A DNA stretch of 47,541 nt from Bacteroidetes bacterium GWF2_33_38. Its GTDB lineage: Bacteria > Bacteroidota > Bacteroidia > Bacteroidales > GWF2-33-38. How positions within the stretch are numbered: the first letter of the stretch is position 1; each line of letters starts with the position of its first letter. The translations under genes were made by a program, and so were the position numbers. The stretch lies in the NCBI GenBank assembly GCA_001769505.1, contig MEOF01000068.1:1-47541 (forward strand), given 5' to 3'. The notes beneath the pieces were generated by a model. The model made no database searches. It was not told where the DNA came from and was given only the letters and a program-made list of their open reading frames with translations. This document shows positions 26,489 through 35,213 of the stretch, in pieces.

Positions 26489-27916
26489 TTACAAATAAGT
26501 AACTTTCAGCATATTGGTTTGCCCACGTTTGTTCATTGGCATACTTCCAACGTGAACAACAATATCATCTTCTTTTATTTCTTGTTTTTCTTTAAGTTTT
26601 AGAAGTGTATTGTTTATTGCTTCATCAATTTGCTCTGAGCCTTCGTAATAAAAAGCCTGAACGCCCCAAAACAGCGAAAGCTTATTTACTAATTCTTTGT
26701 TAGCAGTAAATACAAAAACATTGGCTTTTGGTCTGTAACCTGAAATTTTAAAAGCCGTGTGTCCCGAATGTGTAAAAGTAACAATTGCTTTTGCATTAGT
26801 TTGTTTAGCCATCAATGTAGCATTGTAACAGATAGAATCGGCTAAAAATTTTGGAGTAAACTCCTTTGGTGCTTCAGAACTGTTAAATTTATAAGCGTTT
26901 TCCTCTGTATATGAAATAATTCGCTGCATACTTTGAATGGTTTCAACAGGATATTTTCCAACTGAAGTTTCACCACTCAACATTAAAGCATCTGCTCCAT
27001 CAATAACAGCATTTGCGACATCATTGGCTTCGGCTCGTGTTGGACGGAAATTTGTGATCATACTTTCCATCATTTGAGTTGCAACAATTACAGGTTTTCC
27101 GGCAAGTTGGCAACGTTTTATAATATCTTTTTGAACCAAGGGAACTTTATCGAATGGAGTTTCAACTCCTAAATCGCCACGAGCAATCATAATTCCGTGG
27201 GTCATATCAATAATATTATCAATTTCGATTAAGGCTTCGGGTTTTTCGATTTTTGCAATAATCCAAGTATGTTTTTTATGTTTTTTAATTAATTCGTGCA
27301 AATCGACAATATCTGTAGCCGAACGAACAAACGAAAGGGCCAACCAATCAACATCTTGTGCAATAGCAAATTCAGCATCGGCTCTATCTTTTTCGGTTAA
27401 ACTTGGTAAAGAAATTTTTGTATTTGGGAGATTTACTCCTTTTTTTGATGATAAAATTCCACCATTTAAAACTCGAGCTTTTACGTTGTCAATTCTGTTA
27501 GTTTCAGTAACTTCCATACGAAGTTTGCCATCGTCAAGCAAAATATATTCGCCAACTTGAACATCTTGTGGAAATGTTTGGTATGAAATATACAGTCCCC
27601 TTTTTGTCCCCATACATTTTGTTGTAGTGAAAACAATTTCTTCTCCTGCAATTAAATCAATTCCATTATTTTCAACTTCACCAACGCGGATTTTGGGACC
27701 TTGCAAATCGGCCAAAATTGCGACATTTGTGTTCAACGTTTGGTTAACTTTTTTAATTCGATTTATTACTTCGAGGTGTTGGTCGTATGTTCCGTGCGAA
27801 AAATTTACTCTAAAAACATCAACTCCTTCTAAAATGAGTTTTGCCAGCACTTCTTCTGAAGAACAAGCCGGGCCTATAGTTGCAACTATTTTTGTGCGTG
27901 AAATATTTTTTCCCAT
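26489..27916 (-). CDS. pyk: Pyruvate kinase
   Basis: The glycolytic enzyme that turns phosphoenolpyruvate and ADP into pyruvate and ATP; 475 residues, the normal bacterial length. Landmarks are KIVATIGPACSS, ADLQGPKIRVGE, the active-site IIAKIEKPEALIEIDNI, IMIARGDLGVE and MLSGETSVGKYPV. A C-terminal regulatory domain is present (residues about 355-475). It is a single gene with about 250 bases of AT-rich sequence on its 3' side and 235 on its 5' side. Confidence 0.97.
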   Translation of the reverse strand: MGKNISRTKIVATIGPACSSEEVLAKLILEGVDVFRVNFSHGTYDQHLEVINRIKKVNQTLNTNVAILADLQGPKIRVGEVENNGIDLIAGEEIVFTTTKCMGTKRGLYISYQTFPQDVQVGEYILLDDGKLRMEVTETNRIDNVKARVLNGGILSSKKGVNLPNTKISLPSLTEKDRADAEFAIAQDVDWLALSFVRSATDIVDLHELIKKHKKHTWIIAKIEKPEALIEIDNIIDMTHGIMIARGDLGVETPFDKVPLVQKDIIKRCQLAGKPVIVATQMMESMITNFRPTRAEANDVANAVIDGADALMLSGETSVGKYPVETIQSMQRIISYTEENAYKFNSSEAPKEFTPKFLADSICYNATLMAKQTNAKAIVTFTHSGHTAFKISGYRPKANVFVFTANKELVNKLSLFWGVQAFYYEGSEQIDEAINNTLLKLKEKQEIKEDDIVVHVGSMPMNKRGQTNMLKVTYL

Positions 27917-28027
27917 AGTAATTAATTTGCTAATGTGATGATTAGATTGCGTGCTAATTTAAACAAAAAATATTTCATTAAAAATTACTTGTCGATTTTT
28001 ATTATAAATCCGTTCGGTCATATTTTT

Positions 28028-28109
28028 GATTTCTCCCATCGTCGAAATGACAATATGTTGATTTTTAGCTATTTATTATTCCTATGCGAAGCGAAGAATC
28101 TTGCTAATA
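28028..28109. repeat. Possible remnant of a dispersed intergenic repeat
   Basis: The segment from 28028 (GATTTCTCCCATCGTCGAAA, then TGACAA) to 28082-28109 (CTATGCGAAGCGAAGAATCT...) resembles intergenic elements with paired TTTCTC...TCGAAATGACA and GAAGAATCTT motifs that I recall as frequent in Bacteroidota genomes. No second copy is visible in this window. It fills the pyk upstream region between 27917 and 28151, where I see no convincing gene. Confidence 0.35.
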
Positions 28110-28151
28110 ACCAACACATTGTAAAAATTAATCGAATCAAAGTATTAGAGA

Positions 28152-28967
28152 TTAATCTTTTTTGTAAAAATTAGTGCTTTCGAAAATTTTATTTGCCGAC
28201 TTTGCGATAAAGCCCGAAAAAAGTTTTCCGGTGCTGTCTGTGTATCTTTTGGCAAATTCGTAAAAGCATGAAGGAACTTCGTGTTTTCCGTCGGTAAATT
28301 CGAGTTTAATTTTTCCCGACATAATGCTCGATTGTTCGAGTAATTCTTCGGGGCTTCCCTTAACTTCGCCTCCTGCATTATTTACCATAAAACCTTTTTC
28401 TTTCAAAAATGAATTTAATTTTTGAATTGTATTGTATTTTTTAAGAGCGTTGATATTTACGGTAAAATGATTGGCACAAAATCCGAAAACATAAACCCAT
28501 GCTGCATATTCCGATTCTTCTCGTAATTTATTATAGGTTACAAAAGAGGGTTTTCCCCATGCGTTTCCTGCAAATATAATATCTTCTGAATTTAATAAAT
28601 TGGTGAGGATTTTATCGATTTCTGCTCCAATAATTTTTTGAAGTTCGTCGCTAAATTCTTCGAGTTTTAGTTCACTGATAAATACTCTTGGAGCATTTTT
28701 ATCGGTTTTATGCTCAAAGTGTTTTGCAAATAATTTTTTTTCTTCGAAATGATATTCCTGCACAAATTTATATCCTGCACTTATAAATGCTTGCGATATT
28801 TTATCGACATTTATTCTTGGGTCGTTAAAGGTTCTGTATGCAATATGGTCGTTTGTTACATTTTCGCCTTCCTTGGTTAAAAGTGTGTACACTTTATGTA
28901 CATCGGGATTTTGGCTGATGTAAATATCCCATAATTTATTGAAAATGAACGACTTTTTATTTTCCAT
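28152..28967 (-). CDS. DUF1338 protein, 2-oxoadipate dioxygenase/decarboxylase-like
   Basis: A 271-residue protein of the DUF1338 (HglS/YdcJ) family: non-heme iron dioxygenases with a VOC-like fold. The best-studied member converts 2-oxoadipate to 2-hydroxyglutarate in lysine breakdown. H41 in NDHIAYRTF, a later His in CANHFTVNINAL and a Glu in CFYEFAKRY fit the His-His-Glu iron site. ATG 28967 is preferred to the TTG at 28976. It is shorter than HglS, so the substrate may differ. No lysine-catabolism neighbour is seen. Confidence 0.85.
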   Translation of the reverse strand: MENKKSFIFNKLWDIYISQNPDVHKVYTLLTKEGENVTNDHIAYRTFNDPRINVDKISQAFISAGYKFVQEYHFEEKKLFAKHFEHKTDKNAPRVFISELKLEEFSDELQKIIGAEIDKILTNLLNSEDIIFAGNAWGKPSFVTYNKLREESEYAAWVYVFGFCANHFTVNINALKKYNTIQKLNSFLKEKGFMVNNAGGEVKGSPEELLEQSSIMSGKIKLEFTDGKHEVPSCFYEFAKRYTDSTGKLFSGFIAKSANKIFESTNFYKKD

Positions 28968-29059
28968 AATTCGCAAATTATAATTTATAGATACAAAAAT
29001 AATTAGTTTCGGTATTATAATACTTATTTAATGAAATATTTTGATGAAGCAATGCGATT

Positions 29060-30400
29060 TTATTTTTTCCCCGACCAGAATTTTAAGTAAAGATTTATTC
29101 CGCCAGTTGTGTATAAAATGTTATCGGTAGCAAGTTTTCGAAGTGGAAATTTGAAATAAGGTTCTATATGAAGTTTCATTTTTGAACTTAAATTGTATGC
29201 AACTCCGCCTGATAAATTGAGTTGTCCCGCAAAATCGAATTTATTCATTCCACTTATTTCGACATTTTCTTTTTGGTCGTACGAAATTTCTTGTTCCACA
29301 GCTTGAATTCCATCAGCGGTAACTTGATATGATGTTTCGGTTGTGGTAACTTGATAATTGTATTCGTAATTTTCGTTGATATATCCGATAGAAGAAACTC
29401 CGGCAGAAACAAAAATTTCTCGAGTGGGTTTTTCACTAATATTATATTTCAAATTACAAGGAATCGTAAAGCTAAGAAATTGTAAATTGCTCTCTTCTGG
29501 AGTCTTGAAATTTGATTGGAGCGATTCGTTTATAAAATTTACCGACTGTTTTGAAACAATCATTCCAACTTGTAAATCGGCTTTTTTAACTAAGGCTAAA
29601 TCTGTTAAAACTCCGCCTCCTAAGTTTACTTCAGGATTGTTGATGGTTTTTGAATTGTTTACCTGAGAACTTAGCAATACAGAAAGGTTCAGCTTGTTTG
29701 CTTTGTTCTCATCTTCCGAATCTTCGTAGAAGATTTCATCTTTTTCGGCAATTTCGATTTTGGGAGCTTCAATTGTATTTGGTGTAATGATAGAGTCAAT
29801 AATTGTTTTTTCTTCAACAAAAGTCAACTCAGAAGTAATTTCACTAGAAGAATTTAATGGTTCGACAATTCTAATTTCTGACGAATCTAAATTTACTGTA
29901 AACTTATCAATTGATTCTTGTTTGGCAATTTGCGTTACGATGGAATTTGTATTTGATAATTGATTTTGCTTCGGTAAGGGAATTGAATTTTTAGAATTTA
30001 TTTTTTGAATCAATACCGTTTTTTGATTTTTTGATTTTTGATCTAAACCTGTTTTTTCTTGAATGTTTTTCTCAGTTAAGGTTGAGGTGATTTCGGTTTT
30101 ATGAATAGGGTTATGTATTTTTTTTGCAGTTGTATCAAGTAGGATTTTTGTGTTTTCGTTTGCAAACTGATTTGTTTGGGTGTAATAAAATTTCGACGAA
30201 AAAATAATTCCGAAAACAAGAACAGCGGCTGCACCTGAAATGATATAAAGCAAAATTTTTCTTCGCTTCTTTTTTGCCAATTTTGCTTTCAATAAATCCC
30301 AATTTGCAGGACTATAGTCTGGCGAATATTCGTCGAAACTTTGTTTGATTTTATTGGCTAATATTTTATCGAAATCGTTTGTCATTGGTTGATATTTCAT
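29060..30400 (-). CDS. Putative anti-sigma factor fused to a beta-barrel-like domain
   Basis: A 446-residue protein encoded nine bases after the ECF sigma gene. Residues 1-48 are charged and probably cytoplasmic, with the motif YSPANWDLLKAKL that recurs in Bacteroidota sigma-linked membrane proteins. One membrane helix follows (about 49-69). Residues 75-225 are a Lys/Ser/Thr/Glu-rich low-complexity linker. The last 220 residues have alternating strands like the small outer-membrane barrel family (VNLGGGVLTDLALVKKADLQ, then LSFTIPCNLKYNI, IFVSAGVSSIGYI, MKLHIEPYFKFPL, GGINLYLKFW). Anti-sigma activity is inferred from position and topology. The barrel could instead stay as a periplasmic beta domain. 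Confidence 0.75.
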   Translation of the reverse strand: MKYQPMTNDFDKILANKIKQSFDEYSPDYSPANWDLLKAKLAKKKRRKILLYIISGAAAVLVFGIIFSSKFYYTQTNQFANENTKILLDTTAKKIHNPIHKTEITSTLTEKNIQEKTGLDQKSKNQKTVLIQKINSKNSIPLPKQNQLSNTNSIVTQIAKQESIDKFTVNLDSSEIRIVEPLNSSSEITSELTFVEEKTIIDSIITPNTIEAPKIEIAEKDEIFYEDSEDENKANKLNLSVLLSSQVNNSKTINNPEVNLGGGVLTDLALVKKADLQVGMIVSKQSVNFINESLQSNFKTPEESNLQFLSFTIPCNLKYNISEKPTREIFVSAGVSSIGYINENYEYNYQVTTTETSYQVTADGIQAVEQEISYDQKENVEISGMNKFDFAGQLNLSGGVAYNLSSKMKLHIEPYFKFPLRKLATDNILYTTGGINLYLKFWSGKK

Positions 30401-30409
30401 TTTTAAAGT

Positions 30410-30988
30410 CTAAACTACGGCATGCTCTTTTTTAAAAACTTTTTGCTCGATATGTTCATTATAAAGCTGTCGCAATTTTTCTTTTGCTCTTTTTAAATAT
30501 GATCTTGAGGTTGCTTCGGTAATTTTCATCATTTCGGCAATTTCGTTATGTTTATAGCCCTCAATCTCGTAAAGGTTAAAAACCATTCTGTATTGGTCGG
30601 GGAGTTCTCTAATCAACATCATAATGTCTTCTACCGATAAATTTTCGAGAATTTCTTGATTAAAATCAGAATGTTCGATTTCCGAAATGTCAACCAATAA
30701 ATTGTGCTTTGAGTTTGCCCTATAATAATCGATTGAAGTATTTACAACAATTCGTCGAAGCCAATGCTTAAATGGAACTTCGTGCTTGTAATTTTTAATA
30801 TTATTAAAAACCTTTAAAAAACTATCATTCAGAATTTCTTCAGCTATTTCGCGAGCTCCCGAATACGATAAACAAATACTCATAGCGTAAGCATAAAAAT
30901 GTTTATAAAGTAATTCTTGGTGCTTGATATTGCCTTTTTTGCATTCGTCGATTAACCGCTCTTCAGCTCCTAAGAATAAGGTCTTCAC
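30410..30988 (-). CDS. ECF RNA polymerase sigma factor
   Basis: A 192-residue sigma-70 family, extracytoplasmic-function factor. Region 2 (about 10-80) includes LYKHFYAYAMSICLSYSG and FKHWLRRIVVNTSIDYYR. Region 4 (about 125-180) includes LPDQYRMVFNLYEIEGYKHN then EIAEMMKITEATSRSYLKRA. The start is GTG at 30988: an in-frame stop lies three codons upstream, and no other start leaves region 2 intact. It is followed at nine bases by a membrane-anchored putative anti-sigma factor. An inverted and direct repeat array (30994-31068) lies immediately upstream, so autoregulation is likely. Confidence 0.93.
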   Translation of the reverse strand: MKTLFLGAEERLIDECKKGNIKHQELLYKHFYAYAMSICLSYSGAREIAEEILNDSFLKVFNNIKNYKHEVPFKHWLRRIVVNTSIDYYRANSKHNLLVDISEIEHSDFNQEILENLSVEDIMMLIRELPDQYRMVFNLYEIEGYKHNEIAEMMKITEATSRSYLKRAKEKLRQLYNEHIEQKVFKKEHAVV

Positions 30989-30993
30989 TCGTT

Positions 30994-31068
30994 AGTTTAT
31001 AAAGTTGAAAGTTTGTAAAGTTTAAGAAAAATAGCTTGAGTCATCTTCCGTTCAACTTTACAAACTTT
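30994..31068. repeat. Inverted and direct repeat array upstream of the ECF sigma gene
   Basis: AAAGTTTGTAAAGTT (31008-31022) and AACTTTACAAACTTT (31054-31068) are a perfect 15-bp inverted repeat with a 31-base spacer. AGTTTATAAAGTT (30994-31006) is a third, direct copy with one mismatch, 16 bases from the second. On the plus strand a T-run follows the right arm, so a terminator against antisense reading is an alternative to an operator. Confidence 0.75.
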
Positions 31069-31078
31069 GTAATCTTTT

Positions 31079-31915
31079 TTACTCAATTTCAGTTATACAC
31101 ATTATTTTTACCGGAATCGATGGTCCGACATAAGCCATACAAATAACATCGTCGTAGTATTCAGGATATTCTGTTGGGTCGGCAGTTACAACTCCGATTG
31201 AATATTTTTTACCAGCAATAGGAGTAAATCCTTGTAAACTTTCGTCAAGACCGAGTGGTTGCAAGTAATAATTAAACGTGTAAACATTTGAGGAATCATC
31301 AACCACAGTTTCTCCATTTTCGATAGCAAACCACATGTTTTCCCATAAACCATTTCCGCAAATAACATTTTCTGCTACAACGGTCATGTTGCAAGTTTCG
31401 CTTTCTGTTATTTCAAATGGGACATAAGGGTCGCAGCCTCCGCCATAATATAGAGAATCGTCAGACGAACCTCCATTGTAAATGTCAATATTGATGTCGG
31501 GATAATAAATTGAGTCGCTCAAATCGGTCAAATCGATAATGATAACTTCGGTAATCCAAGCTTCGCATGCGTCACCGTTTGCGTTGTGCTGAATAATAAA
31601 ATTTACTTCGGGAGAATTATCTTCTGAATTTGTAACCACGCCATCCCAAATAAAATCAAACGTATGCTCCTCACAACCACCGCTGTACGAAACTGTAATA
31701 TTTAAAAGATTTCCATTTTGAACAATTCCGTCTAACACAAATGGGTCGCTTGATTCTGACGAACGGTTTTCGTAAGCATCGTTATACTCCGATTCGCCAA
31801 TAGCATATTTCACACTCGAAATTCGATCGGAAGGTGCTAAAATATTTTCTTCTTTACAAGACGAAAACGCACTAATTATCGCAAGTGCAGCAACAAAAAT
31901 GATTGATTTTTTCAT
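31079..31915 (-). CDS. Lipoprotein of unknown function
   Basis: A 278-residue lipoprotein with a signal peptide and lipobox FSSC at about residue 20. The mature protein has SYSGGCEEHTFDFIWDG and then NGDACEAWITEVIIIDLTDL, a pattern I associate with Bacteroidota lipoproteins of unassigned role, plus a Gly/Asp/Tyr-rich loop and several Cys (GGCDP, ETCNMTV, VICGNG, DVICMA) that could form disulfides. It lies about 90 bases upstream of the ECF sigma gene on the same strand. It may be a target or a sensor partner; this is only inferred from position. Confidence 0.8.
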   Translation of the reverse strand: MKKSIIFVAALAIISAFSSCKEENILAPSDRISSVKYAIGESEYNDAYENRSSESSDPFVLDGIVQNGNLLNITVSYSGGCEEHTFDFIWDGVVTNSEDNSPEVNFIIQHNANGDACEAWITEVIIIDLTDLSDSIYYPDINIDIYNGGSSDDSLYYGGGCDPYVPFEITESETCNMTVVAENVICGNGLWENMWFAIENGETVVDDSSNVYTFNYYLQPLGLDESLQGFTPIAGKKYSIGVVTADPTEYPEYYDDVICMAYVGPSIPVKIMCITEIE

Positions 31916-31971
31916 AATCTTTTTAATTTAAAATTAATAATTTGATTTTGTTATTTGACTCTATAACGCAA

Positions 31972-32003
31972 CAAATTATCAAAACGTGGCAGATGGTCAA
32001 AAA
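31972..32003 (-). promoter_or_regulatory. Possible promoter of the 31079-31915 lipoprotein
   Basis: On the minus strand TTTTTG (32003-31998), 19 bases, TAATTTG (31978-31972). The -7 box has one base fewer than TAnnTTTG, so the match is imperfect. Confidence 0.3.
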
Positions 32004-32047
32004 TATTTTTAAATTTACAAAAAAGAAAATGATACGAGAATAAAAAA

Positions 32048-33454
32048 ATGAAAAACTCGACTTTTAAATTATTTTTGCTTGGCATTGTTAGCTTGCTTGT
32101 GTTCTTGCTAATTTTTTCATTGCTTCAAAACGAATTGTTTTACAAAGCGACGCTTGGTAAAATTTCGCAAAATTACGAACGAGTTGGAAGTTGGAACGAC
32201 TTTCAAATTCGAATGGTGTCGAAACCCTATGTAGAAATAACAAGCGAAAATTTCGAGCAATGGGATGCTGACATCTATCGTTGCATCAAAGAACGAATGT
32301 ATTCAACCGACGAGGGTTGTTATCATAAGGTGCGAGGGGCGTTTTTCCCTTTATTTCCGTTGGTTTGGAAAATAAGTTGTGTAAATAGTTTAGGAATATC
32401 AATCATTAATTATTTAATTTTTATTTTATCTATATCGCTATTAATAAGCTATTTATTGCCAAGAAAAGATTTCGAAAAAATGATAATATTCGCTGTATTA
32501 ATTACTTTTCCATCAACCGTAATTTATTACATTCCCTATACCGAAGCCTTGTTTTTACTTACCACAAGCCTTATTGTAATTGGAATTATAAAACAAAAAT
32601 ATTGGGTGTATTTCATAGCGACTATTCTTCTCGCAATGGTTCGTCCTGCAACTATATTTGTGTTATTTTCGTTTTTGGCAGTCGATTTTATGAGGCTTTT
32701 TGTACATAAAAGTTTCTTGCTTTTTCTACTCGAAGCAGCAAAAAAAACGATTCCTTTTGGTATTGGATATTTTTTGAGCATCGGAATTCAATATCTTTAT
32801 ACTTCATCGTGGACTACTTTGTTTGATGCACAAGCTTTTTGGTTGCAAAGCGACTTGACTTCGGTCGATAAAATTACGGATTGGTCGGGACAAGGGTTTG
32901 GTCTTTCAAGTTTTGCAATATTTTTTATTTGCATCCCCGCTTTGATTTATGTCGTTTATACTTTGTTTAATAAAAATCTTTTTTTATCGGTTTACAAAAC
33001 AACCAGTAAACAAGAAAATAATTATTCCTTGTATCTCTTTTCGATTTCCTTGTTTTATTTTATTGGTATTTTTGTATTTATTTTGTTGACATCAAAAGGC
33101 AATTTCCATAGCTTCTTCCGATTTATTATGGCGAGTCCATTTTTTTACATTGCAGCAATAATTGCAATTCGATATTTCGAGAAACTAAAAGCAAAATTCT
33201 TGTTGAGTTCGATTATTATTCCGATGATTATGCTTGGAGTATTTTTGTATTTGGTCGATTTTGGCGGAAGTCGGTTCGATTTTAAATTTGTAGGCTTGTA
33301 TCTTTCGATTGTAAGCCTTGTATTTCTTCTATTGCAAACAAAATTAAACAAGCAAACACAAACGATTATTGCTTCGTGCATTGTTCTTTTTAACCTTGTT
33401 TGGACAAGTTATTTGTTAAATATTTTCTTTTGTAACGGGTGGATATTTACGTAG
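32048..33454 (+). CDS. PIG-V-like integral membrane glycosyltransferase
   Basis: A 468-residue polytopic membrane protein with about ten hydrophobic segments. The first extracytoplasmic loop has QWDADIY (about residues 74-80) and, after the first 90 residues, GAFFPLFPLVWK. These match the WD-x-x-Y and FFPLYPL features of the PIG-V family of lipid-phosphate-sugar mannosyltransferases, best known from eukaryotic GPI synthesis. The bacterial role is unclear; a polyprenyl-phosphate-linked sugar donor is the likely substrate. It is a single gene, flanked by the ECF cluster and purH. Confidence 0.75.
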   Translation: MKNSTFKLFLLGIVSLLVFLLIFSLLQNELFYKATLGKISQNYERVGSWNDFQIRMVSKPYVEITSENFEQWDADIYRCIKERMYSTDEGCYHKVRGAFFPLFPLVWKISCVNSLGISIINYLIFILSISLLISYLLPRKDFEKMIIFAVLITFPSTVIYYIPYTEALFLLTTSLIVIGIIKQKYWVYFIATILLAMVRPATIFVLFSFLAVDFMRLFVHKSFLLFLLEAAKKTIPFGIGYFLSIGIQYLYTSSWTTLFDAQAFWLQSDLTSVDKITDWSGQGFGLSSFAIFFICIPALIYVVYTLFNKNLFLSVYKTTSKQENNYSLYLFSISLFYFIGIFVFILLTSKGNFHSFFRFIMASPFFYIAAIIAIRYFEKLKAKFLLSSIIIPMIMLGVFLYLVDFGGSRFDFKFVGLYLSIVSLVFLLLQTKLNKQTQTIIASCIVLFNLVWTSYLLNIFFCNGWIFT

Positions 33455-33614
33455 AATTTGAATTTTAAAAAGATATGGGATTTTTACCTTGTTCATTTTT
33501 TTCGTCAACCAGAGGAACAACACTTTGTTTAATGAACTTCAAAATTTCTTATTTTGCGGTTATAAACAATTCATGATATTTATCAACAATTGAAAAAACA
33601 AATGAATAAGCACA

Positions 33615-33644
33615 TTGCAAACTAATGCGATTTTAATATTTTTG
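33615..33644 (+). promoter_or_regulatory. Bacteroidota-type promoter of the purH-mre operon
   Basis: TTG (33615-33617), 19 bases, TATTTTTG (33637-33644), ending 28 bases before the purH GTG. Boxes and spacing fit the consensus. It is the only clear promoter before rodA. Confidence 0.65.
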
Positions 33645-33672
33645 TGAGAATCAATACTATAATATTCTGTAC

Positions 33673-35193
33673 GTGAGCGGATTAAAAAAAATCAAAAGTG
33701 CGTTAATATCTGTATATCACAAAGATAAACTCGACGAGATACTTAAAAAGCTCAATGAGTTTGGAGTGAAAATATACTCAACCGGAGGAACAAAAACTTT
33801 TATCGAAAGCTTAGGTTATGCTGTTACAGCGGTCGAAGACTTAACAACGTATCCATCAATTTTAGGAGGAAGGGTTAAAACCTTGCATCCAAAAGTTTTC
33901 GGAGGAATTCTTTCTCGTCGAGATAAAGATTCTGATGTACAAGAAATCATTAAATACGAAATACCCGAAATCGATTTGGTTATTGTTGATTTATACCCTT
34001 TTGAAGAAACTATTGCTACAGGTGGTACAGATGAAGAAATTATCGAAAAAATTGATATAGGGGGAATCTCATTGATTCGTGCAGCTGCTAAAAATTTTAA
34101 CGATGTTGTCATTATTCCAAGTCAAAAATACTACGATTCGCTTTTAAATATTTTAGTTGAAAAAAAATCTGAAACCGATATTGAAACAAGAAAAGCGTTT
34201 GCAAAAGCTGCTTTTGATGTCTCGTCTCATTACGACTCAGCAATTTATAAATATTTTAGCCAAACCGAAGACTCTTTAAAAATCAGCATTCAGCATAAAG
34301 ATAGTCTTCGATATGGTGAAAATCCACATCAAATGGGTGTATTTTTCGGAGATATGAGCGCCATTTTTGAAAAAATTGCAGGCAAAGAAATTTCGTACAA
34401 TAATTTACTTGATATTGATGCTGCAATTAACTTGATTGCTGATTTTACAGAAACAACTTTTGCGGTAATAAAACACAATAATGCTTGCGGACTAGCTTCA
34501 AGGAACACTGCCGTAGAAGCATGGAAAGATGCACTTGCTGGAGACACTATTTCTGCATTTGGAGGAATAATTATTACCAACAAATTGATAGATGCGGAAA
34601 CAGCTCAAGAAATTGACAAGATATTTTTCGAAGTTGTGATTGCTCCCGATTATTCGAAACAGGCTTTAGAATTATTATCGAAAAAGAAAAATCGCATTAT
34701 TTTAAAACAAAAATCTAAGCTTAACGACACAAAAACCTATCGTTCGGCATTAAACGGAATGTTGGTGCAGGAAAAAGATTTGAAAGTTGAGGTTGTTGAA
34801 GATTTAAAAGTTGTTACGAAACTTTCACCTTCGAAGCATGAAATCGAAGATTTGTTATTTGCAAACAAGTTGGTAAAACACACTAAATCGAATACAATTG
34901 TATTGACTAAAAATAAACAATTGCTAGGCAGCGGAACAGGTCAAACATCAAGAATTGATGCTTTGAAACAAGCAATTGTTAAAGCCGAAGTTTTTGGATT
35001 CGATTTGCATGGCTCAGTTATGGCTTCAGATGCGTTTTTCCCTTTTGCTGACTCGGTAGAAATAGCACATAAAGCTGGGATTACCGCTATAATTCAGCCA
35101 GGAGGCTCGATTAAAGATCATGATAGTATCGACTATTGCAATCTGAATGGAGTTGCAATGGTATTTACAGGAATAAGACATTTTAAACATTAA
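33673..35193 (+). CDS. purH: Bifunctional AICAR formyltransferase / IMP cyclohydrolase
   Basis: A 506-residue enzyme for the last two steps of IMP synthesis. The N-terminal cyclohydrolase has STGGTKTFIESLG and LHPKVFGGIL. The C-terminal transformylase carries the catalytic KHNNACG motif (K267, H268). The start is GTG at 33673, giving MSGLKKIKSALISVYHK, the standard N-terminus; no ATG is suitably placed. It leads the operon and is only 20 bases before mreB, an arrangement seen in other Bacteroidota that may tie purine supply to growth. Confidence 0.96.
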   Translation: MSGLKKIKSALISVYHKDKLDEILKKLNEFGVKIYSTGGTKTFIESLGYAVTAVEDLTTYPSILGGRVKTLHPKVFGGILSRRDKDSDVQEIIKYEIPEIDLVIVDLYPFEETIATGGTDEEIIEKIDIGGISLIRAAAKNFNDVVIIPSQKYYDSLLNILVEKKSETDIETRKAFAKAAFDVSSHYDSAIYKYFSQTEDSLKISIQHKDSLRYGENPHQMGVFFGDMSAIFEKIAGKEISYNNLLDIDAAINLIADFTETTFAVIKHNNACGLASRNTAVEAWKDALAGDTISAFGGIIITNKLIDAETAQEIDKIFFEVVIAPDYSKQALELLSKKKNRIILKQKSKLNDTKTYRSALNGMLVQEKDLKVEVVEDLKVVTKLSPSKHEIEDLLFANKLVKHTKSNTIVLTKNKQLLGSGTGQTSRIDALKQAIVKAEVFGFDLHGSVMASDAFFPFADSVEIAHKAGITAIIQPGGSIKDHDSIDYCNLNGVAMVFTGIRHFKH

Positions 35194-35213
35194 CATTATA
35201 TAAGGGATAGAAT

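Noticed and set aside
27935-28174. A 79-codon plus-strand frame in the pyk upstream region
   Set aside because: It has AT-rich random composition, crosses the likely repeat relic and the end of the DUF1338 gene, and has no recognisable domain or signal peptide.
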